A stretch of 10,566 nt of DNA, taken from contig JAUWHT010000049.1 in NCBI GenBank assembly GCA_030605745.1, forward strand, positions 1 through 10,566, given 5' to 3'. The position numbers and the translations under genes are program-made. Positions 1 through 6,609 of this stretch are shown here, piece by piece. Within the stretch, counting starts at the first letter, position 1. Every line of letters begins with the position of its first letter. A model generated the notes under the pieces. That model was not told the origin of the DNA, searched no databases, and saw nothing but the letters and a program-made list of their open reading frames with translations. Source of the DNA: Pirellulales bacterium. GTDB taxonomy: Bacteria; Planctomycetota; Planctomycetia; Pirellulales; Thermoguttaceae.

Positions 1-159
1 CCAACCAGGAAATCCAGACCGATCGAGATTCGGGTACTTGACCCTGTCTCGGATTTATGCGATACTAAGAATGATCGCTCATGGGTAACACTTCGGCACG
101 GCCGAAGGCCCATCAAGCGGTTGCGTGAACGGTTACCAAAATCGAGTGGTCAGACCTGA
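1..159 (+). CDS. Possible 3' end of an unidentified protein (partial)
   Basis: Frame 1 is open from the window edge to a TGA at 157-159, giving 52 codons rich in Arg and Lys and ending in Ser-Gly-Gln-Thr. It would converge with integrase 1, whose stop codon lies only 6 bases further on; tight convergent packing is common in mobile elements. I recognise no domain. An open stretch of this length can arise by chance in GC-rich DNA, and a stem-loop lies inside it, so the call is weak. The upstream sequence outside the window would decide it. Confidence 0.28.
   Translation, partial: PTRKSRPIEIRVLDPVSDLCDTKNDRSWVTLRHGRRPIKRLRERLPKSSGQT
81..137. other. Nested stem-loop just past the end of integrase 1
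   Basis: CTTCGGC (91-97) and GCCGAAG (101-107) form a 7-bp stem with a 3-base loop. ATGGG (81-85) and CCCAT (109-113) can extend it. As an alternative, GGTAAC (84-89) can pair with GTTACC (132-137) to enclose the hairpin. There is no T-run on either strand, so it is not a classical intrinsic terminator. It could mark the 3' end of the integrase transcript or be a recombination site. Only the pairing is seen. Confidence 0.4.
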
Positions 160-165
160 ACGCCT

Positions 166-1545
166 TCATTCAGAACCGACTTGTTCAAGCCCCCGCCCCG
201 CGCCGTCGGTCGCGCCCGACACCGGAGGGGGTGACGGAGTATTTCTAAGCCAGTTTCTTACATGGTCAGTCACTCGCCGCAACCGCTCATCACTCGGGTG
301 CTCTTCGTTGTAGACTGCCGACATATCGTTAGCATCCTCAACGTGTCCCATGATGTAGCGGACAGCATCTTTGTCAAGCGTTTGCTGTCCAATGGTCTGG
401 AAGGTGTGGCGAAGGGCATAGAAGTTGAGTCCCGGACGTTTCAGCCTTGCCTCTCGCAGAACCTTCGCCATTTCCTTTGATATGGGTCTATCTTCATCGC
501 TGGTATCCCAGGAGTTGCCGTATTTCGTGATGAAAACCCGGTCTTGATGCTCGGGGTTCTTAGGTTGCGGGCGGACTGTAAGAGCCTCTTGCAACGCTCG
601 CACCGTTTCAGACCACAATGGGCATTCTCTCGGCATTCCTGTTTTGGGGCGAGGGAAGTTCAACCATCCAGCTTCCAGATTCAGGGCACGCATAGGAAGT
701 TGGGCGCAATCGTTGTTGCCTAGACCGCAGTTGATGCCGAGTAGGATCATTGCTCGCAGTTGAGCACTTGCGGCGTTAATCACCTGTATTAGTTCGTGAG
801 GCTGGAACATACGAGCGGGGTGTTTTGCTCGTTCCTGCCGCAAGGTCTTTCGACTAGGCTTTTTGAACCCCTGCCCATAACGCACCGGTCGATCAATCAA
901 GCATTGGTCATACGCATACTTGAACAGGACCCGCACACGACCAATTTCGTTGGACAGGGTGCTCTTGCTGCGCCCCTTGGCGGCGCTATTTCTCAAGCGC
1001 TCAAAATTCTCTGGTAGTAGGCTCTCCACCAGTTTGTTGTGACCGAAGAAATTGAGCACCCACTCCGCAGTCTTGAGATAGTCGTGCCAGGTTCGTTCCG
1101 CCAATTCCCCACTTTCCACTAGCCCCCTCTTGCTGGTGAGGAAGCGATTAACCAATTCTCGCACCGTCAGACCGCCCCCATTGGACGGAGTGCGCCCAGC
1201 TAGTAGATCATCCCTTACTTCTACGTATTCCCGCAGCGCGCCCTGTGGATTATCCCAACTGCCGAAATAGTGGGTCCTACCGCGAATCTTCTTAGCCCAC
1301 TTCCCGGAATCATGTGGGTAGAGTGGGAAATCCGGGCGGGGTTTAGGCGGCTTGCCAGATTTTTGCGCAACTGGTATCTTCTGAGGAGTGGCACCGTGAG
1401 CGTGTGTAAGGTATCGTTGTAAGGCTTCCTGGGGATCATCCCACGGACCGAAGTAGCGCAATCTGCTGTTGATCTTTTTCGCCCACTGGCCATTGTTGTG
1501 AGCGAACAGAGGAAAATCGGATGATGGTTTGCCTGGCTTCTGCAT
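166..1545 (-). CDS. Tyrosine recombinase (phage-type integrase) with duplicated N-terminal domain
   Basis: A 459-residue site-specific recombinase, expected to integrate and excise the element next to tRNA-Asp. I start it at ATG 1543-1545 because GGAG lies 8 bases upstream; the longer start at 1638 falls inside the predicted promoter. Residues 10-46 and 72-108 are two copies of one basic and aromatic module (22 of 37 identical), probably an arm-type DNA-binding domain; integrase 2 has one. Residues 126-235 resemble the core-binding domain. The catalytic domain shows K301 (RPKTG), R379-H380 (YALRH), H401 (MGH) and the likely nucleophile Y412 (SAVY). Two expected residues differ: the first catalytic Arg of the usual GLR motif is Gly276, and the first His of HxxR is Tyr376. 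Both changes recur in integrase 2, so they look like family traits rather than decay. The C-terminal tail (438-459) is Pro/Gly-rich and probably disordered. Confidence 0.93.
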   Translation of the reverse strand: MQKPGKPSSDFPLFAHNNGQWAKKINSRLRYFGPWDDPQEALQRYLTHAHGATPQKIPVAQKSGKPPKPRPDFPLYPHDSGKWAKKIRGRTHYFGSWDNPQGALREYVEVRDDLLAGRTPSNGGGLTVRELVNRFLTSKRGLVESGELAERTWHDYLKTAEWVLNFFGHNKLVESLLPENFERLRNSAAKGRSKSTLSNEIGRVRVLFKYAYDQCLIDRPVRYGQGFKKPSRKTLRQERAKHPARMFQPHELIQVINAASAQLRAMILLGINCGLGNNDCAQLPMRALNLEAGWLNFPRPKTGMPRECPLWSETVRALQEALTVRPQPKNPEHQDRVFITKYGNSWDTSDEDRPISKEMAKVLREARLKRPGLNFYALRHTFQTIGQQTLDKDAVRYIMGHVEDANDMSAVYNEEHPSDERLRRVTDHVRNWLRNTPSPPPVSGATDGAGRGLEQVGSE

Positions 1546-1553
1546 GGCGTTTG

Positions 1554-1557
1554 CTCC
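1554..1557 (-). promoter_or_regulatory. Ribosome binding site that fixes the integrase 1 start
   Basis: GGAG on the minus strand, 8 bases ahead of ATG 1545. The in-frame ATG codons at 1578 and 1638 have no such site, and 1638 lies upstream of the likely transcript start. Confidence 0.65.
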
Positions 1558-1558
1558 A

Positions 1559-1618
1559 GGGTGTCGGGGTGTCGTCATCGGGTGTCGGGCGTAGGTGCGG
1601 GCGTAGCGGTTCGACACC
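1559..1618. repeat. GGTGTCG repeats in the integrase 1 leader
   Basis: Three direct copies of GGTGTCG (1560-1566, 1568-1574, 1581-1587) and one inverted copy, CGACACC (1612-1618), lie between the integrase promoter and its start codon. The leader of integrase 2 has the related core GACAC several times. Clustered short repeats beside an integrase gene suit arm-type sites bound by the integrase, an excisionase or a repressor. That role is inferred. Confidence 0.45.
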
Positions 1619-1626
1619 TGCAATAT

Positions 1627-1655
1627 AGCATAGTCCATAAACCGTTTGCTGTCAA
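1627..1655 (-). promoter_or_regulatory. Predicted sigma70-type promoter of integrase 1
   Basis: On the minus strand TTGACA (1655-1650) and TATGCT (1632-1627) are separated by exactly 17 bases. Transcription would start near 1620, ahead of the chosen ATG at 1545. The -35 box sits 15 bases from the tRNA-Asp 5' end and overlaps an inverted repeat, GTTTG-CTGT-CAAAC (1644-1657). A recombinase bound at the tRNA junction could therefore block its own promoter. Confidence 0.6.
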
Positions 1656-1670
1656 ACAGTTAGATGCTAC

Positions 1671-1744
<74 letters not shown>

Positions 1745-1799
1745 CTTGCGGGCAGATGCCGGAAACGCTTGTTGCGTACCTGGGTCTTGGATAGCATCC

Positions 1800-4580
1800 T
1801 TATGAGGCCGGGCGGCTCATCCAGAGGAGTGCAGGCGAGGCCACGAAAATTGAACTGTAGGTGCCCACCAACACGCCCACAACCAACGCAAAGGCGAATC
1901 CGTGAATCCCTTGACCGCCGGCAATGTACAGAATCACCACCACCATCAACGTGGTCAAAGAGGTGAGTAATGTACGGCTTAGCGTCTGATTGATGCTGAC
2001 GTTGACCATCTCTTTGGTCAACTGTGGGGCCTTGCCGCGGACTTCACGAATCCGGTCGAAGACCACAATCGTGTCGTTCAGCGAGTAACCGATGATCGTC
2101 AGGAATGCGGCCAGCACCGGCAGGCCGATCTTGAACGGATCGATCAGCAGGAAGCCCAAGTAGGGAGCCACATAGGCACTAAGCGCGATCGCGCCCAAGG
2201 TGACCAATACGTCGTGTACCAATGCCACGACTGCCGCCAGGCCGAAAACCACCCGCTGGAACCGAATCCAAATGTAGCCCACGATGAACAGCAGGCTGGC
2301 GACCAGGGCGGTAATCGCCAGTGTGCGGGTGCTGCCGGCCACCTTGCCGCCGATCGTGTTCGACGAGGGGAAGAAAGGGGTATCCGCCAACATTGCCCGG
2401 ACCGATTCGAGCCGCTCACTGGCCTTCTCTGGCGGCAGCTTAATTTTCACATCCCAAATGCTATAGGCCGTGCTGTCGCCTTCTTCATAGTCCGGGTTGG
2501 ATAGCTCCAGCAACGGCACTGCATCCTCCGATCCGAACTCACGGATGAACATCTCCATCAACGTGTCGTGATCCACCTCCTGATCGAACGTCAACTGTGT
2601 GTGCGCTGCTCCGGAGAACGGATCGCCAGCCGCTTCCTCCACGGCCGCTTGCGGATTCCGAACCTTATCGATTTTGCCAATGGCAAAGGCATTCGAATCC
2701 AGCTTCTTACCGAATACGTCGTGGAGATGATTCTCGACGACGTCGATCGACGACGTCTTGTGGGGATTGGCCTGGTCAACCACGTCACCCTGGGAAGTAT
2801 TGATCACGAAGCGTAGCCCTTCCGGCTCGTTCTGGATCTGGACGTCGCTGACGGCCAGATCGGGTAGATCGCTAAGGGCTTTGCGGACATCGGCGATCTT
2901 CTGGGGTGTCTTGAAGAGGACTTCGACCGAGACCCCACCGGTGAAGTCGATGTCCAGCAACCCGGCGCCGCGGAAGCCCACTCCCACCAGGCCGATCATG
3001 ATTACGAGGATCGAGACGGCAGCGGCCGGCCGCCGCATGCCGAGGAAATCGATCTGGGTCCTTCCGAGCATCCGCATCATTCTCAGCTTGCTGATCCACC
3101 GCCGCTTCTCGGCGATATCGAACACCACCCGGGAGCAGAAAATCGCAGTGTACATGCTCAACACCACGCCCAACCACAACACCACGGCGAAACCCCTAAG
3201 CTGATCGCGTCCGATGACGTACAGCACGGTGGCGGTAATCAAGGTGGTCAGGTTGGCGTCGACGATGGTGGTAGTGGCCCGGCTGAACCCGTTGCGAATG
3301 GCCATCCGTAAGGCAGCGCCGCGGGCAAGCTCTTCACGAATTCGCTCGAAAATCAGCACGTTGGCGTCGACGGCCATACCAACCGTAAGCACCAGGCCCG
3401 CCAGCCCCGGCAGCGTGAACGCCGCCTTGATGGTGATCATGATCGCCAGGATCAACACCAGGTTTATCAGCAGCGCTCCGCAGGCGACGACGCCTGCAAA
3501 ACGGTAGTAGACCAGCATGAACAGCAGCACCAGCACCATCGATACCATAATGGCCGTGCTGCCCTTTTCGATGGTATCACGTCCCAGCGTGGGGCCGGTC
3601 AACAACCGGCTGATCGGCTCTTCGGTCAAGGCGGTCGGCAGGCTGCCGGCATTCAGGACGTTGACCAGATCCTGCACCTCCTCCTTGGTGAACGAGCCGG
3701 TGATCTCACCGCGGTCGAAAATCGCGCTTTGAATAGAAGGCGCGGAGTAAAGGTATCCGTCGAGGATGATTCCCAGCTTTCGGGTGAAGTCCTGGACCTT
3801 GTCGGGCAGGTTGTTTCCGGTCAGTCCGCCGAAAAGCTGTCCGCCGGCCGAATTGAACATGAAGTTAACGCACGGGTTCCCGCGACGATCGACGTCGGGC
3901 ATGGCTCGGGTGAGGTAGCCGCCGGTGACGTCGAAGGCGTCCTTGACCACCAGGACCTCCAGGATTTCCAGCTCCCCGCGGGTCCTGGTTCGCCTTGCAA
4001 TTTCCCGGTAGCTTCGGAAGCTGTCTTCCTCGCCCGTCTGGACCGGCACCCACCAGCCGAGCACGTTGCCGGCCGCGTCTTTGATCACCTTGGTGTTTTC
4101 GTGCTTGGCGCGATCTATCAACGACTTGTGGTCGCGGTCGTTGGCCAGGATGCGGAACTCTAGCGTACCGGCCCGGCTGACAAGCTTTTCGATCCGTTTG
4201 GCTTCGCTCTCATCGACTTTAGGGATGATGATTTCGATCTGTTCGAGTCCATAGGGGCGAATGGTCACCTCCTTAACCCCGCCCGGATTCACCCGCCGAC
4301 TGACCGCCGCAATTAGCTTGTCCATTTCGACCGGCCGGTCGTCCGTTTTTTTGGTCTGATCGACCTCGTAGACCAGGATCACACCGCCGCTTAGATCAAT
4401 TCCCAGCTTCGGCGGCCAGCCGAAAATCGTGACCACCAGACCGCTCAACAGCGTGCACAAGACCATCCCGATCTTCCAGCCGTGATCGGGCATGCGGAAC
4501 TTCCGCGCCAGGTAGCCGCCCAGCATGAACGGCACCGTTAGCAGGGCCACAACGATTAGCAGAATGACGTACCAGGGCAT
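1800..4580 (-). CDS. secDF: Protein translocase subunit SecDF (fused SecD and SecF)
   Basis: A 926-residue inner-membrane protein that uses the proton gradient to help pull exported proteins through SecYEG. Residues 1-55 hold two membrane segments, one more than the usual single N-terminal helix. SecD starts with the conserved GIDLSGG (60-66), followed by a periplasmic domain to about 340 and six membrane helices containing GMAVDAN (401-407), whose Asp405 matches the proton-path Asp of E. coli SecD. SecF begins around residue 500 with DIDFTGG (543-549), has an enlarged periplasmic loop of roughly 200 residues (550-750), then helices with GYSLNDT (831-837) and Asp836. Fused SecDF is common outside proteobacteria. 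The gene follows yajC after a repeat-filled gap. I see no clear Shine-Dalgarno before ATG 4580. It converges with tRNA-Asp, leaving 55 bases between them. Confidence 0.97.
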   Translation of the reverse strand: MPWYVILLIVVALLTVPFMLGGYLARKFRMPDHGWKIGMVLCTLLSGLVVTIFGWPPKLGIDLSGGVILVYEVDQTKKTDDRPVEMDKLIAAVSRRVNPGGVKEVTIRPYGLEQIEIIIPKVDESEAKRIEKLVSRAGTLEFRILANDRDHKSLIDRAKHENTKVIKDAAGNVLGWWVPVQTGEEDSFRSYREIARRTRTRGELEILEVLVVKDAFDVTGGYLTRAMPDVDRRGNPCVNFMFNSAGGQLFGGLTGNNLPDKVQDFTRKLGIILDGYLYSAPSIQSAIFDRGEITGSFTKEEVQDLVNVLNAGSLPTALTEEPISRLLTGPTLGRDTIEKGSTAIMVSMVLVLLFMLVYYRFAGVVACGALLINLVLILAIMITIKAAFTLPGLAGLVLTVGMAVDANVLIFERIREELARGAALRMAIRNGFSRATTTIVDANLTTLITATVLYVIGRDQLRGFAVVLWLGVVLSMYTAIFCSRVVFDIAEKRRWISKLRMMRMLGRTQIDFLGMRRPAAAVSILVIMIGLVGVGFRGAGLLDIDFTGGVSVEVLFKTPQKIADVRKALSDLPDLAVSDVQIQNEPEGLRFVINTSQGDVVDQANPHKTSSIDVVENHLHDVFGKKLDSNAFAIGKIDKVRNPQAAVEEAAGDPFSGAAHTQLTFDQEVDHDTLMEMFIREFGSEDAVPLLELSNPDYEEGDSTAYSIWDVKIKLPPEKASERLESVRAMLADTPFFPSSNTIGGKVAGSTRTLAITALVASLLFIVGYIWIRFQRVVFGLAAVVALVHDVLVTLGAIALSAYVAPYLGFLLIDPFKIGLPVLAAFLTIIGYSLNDTIVVFDRIREVRGKAPQLTKEMVNVSINQTLSRTLLTSLTTLMVVVILYIAGGQGIHGFAFALVVGVLVGTYSSIFVASPALLWMSRPAS

Positions 4581-4603
4581 GGGGAAGGATCTCTACAGTT
4601 TAG

Positions 4604-4691
4604 GATTGCAAATTGCAAATTGAGAATTGCAAATTGATTTGTTGCCACCGGGCAATTTTCAATTCTCAATTTGCAATTTTCAATTTGCAAT
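4604..4691. repeat. CAATTTG-type repeats forming an inverted pair between yajC and secDF
   Basis: Heptamer-like units (ATTGCAA and its complement) fill two tracts, 4605-4637 and 4653-4691. A 22-base segment at 4615-4636 is the reverse complement of 4653-4674 with one mismatch, leaving a 16-base loop. The transcript of the cluster could form a long AU-rich hairpin here. The same unit recurs at 5277-5300. The role is unknown; it could be an RNA stability or attenuation element, or a mobile repeat. Confidence 0.7.
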
Positions 4692-4715
4692 GCCCGAGAT
4701 TGCAGGCCGCCACTA

Positions 4716-5066
4716 TTAGGAGGTATCGTCTGCTGCTGCGTCTGAGAGGACCCGGGTGACTGAGTTGAGCGTCATCCGAAGCTTGGTGTTGGTTGCTTCG
4801 TCGACTTTGATGGTGACTTCATCGGCCTCGGCGTGGACATTGGTAACCACGCCGTAAATCCCTCCGGCGGTGAGCACCCGGTCGTTCTTTTTGATCACGG
4901 CCAGCATAGCCCGCCGCTTGGCCTGTTCCTGCCGCTGGGGGCGGATCAGCAGAAAGTAGAATAGGAATCCGATTGCCAAGAAGGGAAACAGCATGCCCAT
5001 CAGGCCGGCCCCGCCGCCTCCACCACCGGCGCCTTCTTGAGCGAACAATATCAACTCAGTCAGCAA
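4716..5066 (-). CDS. yajC: Sec translocase accessory subunit YajC
   Basis: A 116-residue small membrane protein that joins SecDF and YidC in the holotranslocon. After a short N-terminus (LTELILFAQ) and a run of Gly (12-20), a single membrane helix (about 22-41, LMGMLFPFLAIGFLFYFLL) is followed by the family signature IRPQRQEQ (41-48). The cytoplasmic domain is a small beta fold containing the typical NDRVLTAGGIYG. The length matches the family. The start codon is TTG, supported by a strong Shine-Dalgarno and by a normal YajC N-terminus; no ATG lies near. It sits between tgt and secDF in the classical order and probably shares their transcript. Confidence 0.95.
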   Translation of the reverse strand: MLTELILFAQEGAGGGGGGAGLMGMLFPFLAIGFLFYFLLIRPQRQEQAKRRAMLAVIKKNDRVLTAGGIYGVVTNVHAEADEVTIKVDEATNTKLRMTLNSVTRVLSDAAADDTS

Positions 5067-5070
5067 GGTT

Positions 5071-5077
5071 ACCTCCT
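5071..5077 (-). promoter_or_regulatory. Strong ribosome binding site for the TTG start of yajC
   Basis: AGGAGGT on the minus strand ends 4 bases before TTG 5066-5064. It is the best Shine-Dalgarno in the core cluster and supports the unusual start codon. Confidence 0.75.
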
Positions 5078-5098
5078 AGTTGGAATATGCTCTCACCG

Positions 5099-5216
5099 AT
5101 AGCCGGGGGACAACGTCCCGCGGGCGCGCCCCCGCGACGCGTTGCGCGAGCGGCTATTGCCCCCGCGACGCGTCCCGGCTATTTGTTCCCGCGACACATT
5201 GCGCGAGCGGCTATTG
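5099..5216. repeat. GC-rich repeat cluster between tgt and yajC
   Basis: A 29-base unit at 5131-5159 recurs at 5188-5216 with two mismatches; both start CCCGCGAC and end GCGCGAGCGGCTATTG. A shortened copy, CCCGCGACGCG followed by TCCCGGCTATTTG, lies between them (5162-5185). ATAGCCGGG (5099-5107) is the inverse of CCCGGCTAT (5174-5182), and GGGAC-AAC-GTCCC forms a small hairpin at 5107-5119. The bases from 5217 to 5276 show nothing recognisable. This looks like an interspersed repeat family; the function is unknown. Confidence 0.65.
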
Positions 5217-5276
5217 TAAAGTAGTATCATAGGCTGTTACGTTGCGAAGAGCAAGAGAAGCTAACCGTTCCGGCGA

Positions 5277-5300
5277 TTTTCAATTTGCAATTTGCAATTT
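5277..5300. repeat. CAATTTG repeat overlapping the end of tgt
   Basis: Three CAATTT units in a row (5281-5300). They supply the last codons and the TGA stop of tgt, whose final residues LQIAN are encoded by the repeat. The family is the same as at 4604-4691. Confidence 0.6.
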
Positions 5301-6422
5301 CTGATCCCCCAGATTGTCCCAGCCCCGCAACTTCTCGCGCCGAAACTCCTCAAACCGGTCCGCCTGAATCGCCGCTCGGGCGTCGGCCAACAGCCGCTGG
5401 TAGTACGTCAGGTTGTGGATCGAGAGCAGAATCGGTCCGAGCATCTCTCCGGCCATGAACAGGTGCCGGATGTATCCCCGGCTGCGGCTACAGGCCGGGC
5501 ATTGACACCCCTGTTGGATGGGCTGCTGGTCCCGCTCGTACTTCAGGTTCCTCAGCCGCAACGGGCCTTCGTCGGTGAAGGCCATCGCGTTGCGGCCGTT
5601 TCGTGTCGGCATTACGCAGTCGAACAGGTCGATTCCCCGCCGGACCGCCTCCAACAGGTCCTCCGGCCTGCCCACGCCCATCAGGTATCGGGGCTTCTGT
5701 ACGGGGAGTTCCGGTACGGTCGCCTCCAGCACGCGATACATCTGTGCCGGTTGTTCACCTACGCTCAGGCCCCCCACGGCATACCCGGCAAAATCCAGTT
5801 TGGCCAGCTTCCGGGCACACGCCACGCGCAACTGCGTGTCGAGCCCGCCCTGGACGATCCCAAACAGGGCCTGATCTGGCCGGCTGGCGGCATCCCGGCA
5901 ACGTTTGGCCCAGCGCACCGTCCGCTCGGCTGCCTTGCGAACCATCTCGGGGTTGCTGGGTAGCCCGACCACGTGGTCCAGCACCATGGCCACGTCGGCG
6001 CCGAGGGCTTCCTGGATATTGACCGCCCGCTCGGGCGAGATTTCCAGCCGCCGCCCGTCGATGTGCGAGCGGAAAACGACCTGCTGCTCGGTGATCTCAG
6101 TGCGATGGGCCAGACTGAACAGTTGAAATCCACCGCTGTCGGTCAGAATTGGTCCGTCCCAACCGGAGAACCGGTGCAGGCCGCCAAGTGCCGCGACGAC
6201 CTCTTCCCCCGGCCGCAACGTCAGGTGATAGGCATTGCCCAAGAGCATTTGTGCTGCGGTACCGCGGATCTGCTCAATTTCCAATCCCTTGACGCTTCCT
6301 CCTGTTGCAACCGGCATAAATGCGGGCATTTCGACCGATCCGTGCGGCGTGTGGAAGGTGCCCCGCCGTGCCGCACAGCCCGCGTCGGTATGGTGCAGTT
6401 CGAATGAGAACGGGTTGTTCAT
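5280..6422 (-). CDS. tgt: Queuine tRNA-ribosyltransferase (tRNA-guanine transglycosylase)
   Basis: A 380-residue cytosolic enzyme that swaps guanine for the queuosine precursor preQ1 at position 34 of tRNAs with GUN anticodons (Asp, Asn, His, Tyr). It shows TDSGGFQ with the catalytic Asp95, the base-binding VGGLSVGE (216-223), and FDCVMPTRNGRNA, whose Asp268 is the expected nucleophile. The zinc site is C306, C308, C311 and H336. The length is normal for bacterial Tgt. No clear Shine-Dalgarno precedes ATG 6422, and a long inverted repeat starts only 9 bases upstream, so the leader may be structured. The C-terminus runs into a CAATTTG repeat that provides the last residues and the stop. It is followed by yajC and secDF, a gene order conserved across many phyla. 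Confidence 0.97.
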   Translation of the reverse strand: MNNPFSFELHHTDAGCAARRGTFHTPHGSVEMPAFMPVATGGSVKGLEIEQIRGTAAQMLLGNAYHLTLRPGEEVVAALGGLHRFSGWDGPILTDSGGFQLFSLAHRTEITEQQVVFRSHIDGRRLEISPERAVNIQEALGADVAMVLDHVVGLPSNPEMVRKAAERTVRWAKRCRDAASRPDQALFGIVQGGLDTQLRVACARKLAKLDFAGYAVGGLSVGEQPAQMYRVLEATVPELPVQKPRYLMGVGRPEDLLEAVRRGIDLFDCVMPTRNGRNAMAFTDEGPLRLRNLKYERDQQPIQQGCQCPACSRSRGYIRHLFMAGEMLGPILLSIHNLTYYQRLLADARAAIQADRFEEFRREKLRGWDNLGDQKLQIAN

Positions 6423-6430
6423 CAGAAGTC

Positions 6431-6570
6431 TGTTTAGCCGCCGGGCTTGCTCGGCGCGTTGCTCGACGGTGAATTCGCTCCGGCGGCACGCTGTTGGGGT
6501 GGCAGTTTAACTGCCACCCCAACACGGAACTCCAGCGGCAAACGCGCCGGGCAAGCCCGGCGGCTAAACA
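6431..6570. repeat. 30-bp inverted repeat in the tgt leader
   Basis: Bases 6431-6460 are the reverse complement of 6541-6570 with one mismatch. Each arm is itself nearly self-complementary (CGCCGGGC-TT-GCTCGGCG), so it can form a cruciform alone or a long stem with its partner. One of two 33-base palindromes lies between the arms. The left arm ends 9 bases from the tgt start codon. GCCGGGC/GCCCGGC units of this kind are, from memory, common between planctomycete genes. It may be a REP-like or non-autonomous mobile repeat. Confidence 0.8.
6492..6524. repeat. 33-base perfect palindrome
   Basis: TGTTGGGGTGGCAGTT is followed by one central T and then its exact reverse complement, giving 16-bp arms. 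It is enclosed by the 30-bp inverted repeat. Confidence 0.85.
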
Positions 6571-6571
6571 T

Positions 6572-6604
6572 TGTTGGGGTGGCAGTTAAACTGCCGCCCC
6601 AACA
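6572..6604. repeat. Second copy of the 33-base palindrome, at the end of the TPR gene
   Basis: The same 16-base arm with a central A and one G-T pair. It sits 5 bases after the stop codon of the TPR-alphaCTD gene, on the minus-strand reading. As RNA it would be a very stable hairpin and could act as a transcript end or RNA-protecting structure; no long T-run follows it. Confidence 0.8.
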
Positions 6605-6609
6605 CAGGC

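Larger units (their letters stand above)
1..1670. mobile_element. One end of an integrated element at tRNA-Asp (distal end outside window)
   Basis: A tyrosine recombinase gene points away from an intact tRNA-Asp, with its promoter about 15 bp from the tRNA 5' edge, which is the usual design of an integrative element end. The other end and the second attachment site lie left of the window, so the extent is only a minimum. The element lies on the 5' side of the tRNA, which is less common than insertion at the 3' end. No direct repeat of tRNA sequence is visible inside the window. Calling this a mobile element is inferred from the integrase and the tRNA. Confidence 0.55.

Noticed and set aside
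1546..1638. Longer version of integrase 1 starting at 1638
   Set aside because: That codon lies upstream of the predicted transcript start and has no ribosome site; the added residues come from the GGTGTCG repeats.
5292..5963. 223-codon open frame on the plus strand
   Set aside because: It lies antisense to tgt, whose catalytic and zinc motifs are all present on the other strand.
6431..6604. CRISPR array
   Set aside because: The repeats are inverted and palindromic with no regular spacers, and there are no cas genes nearby.
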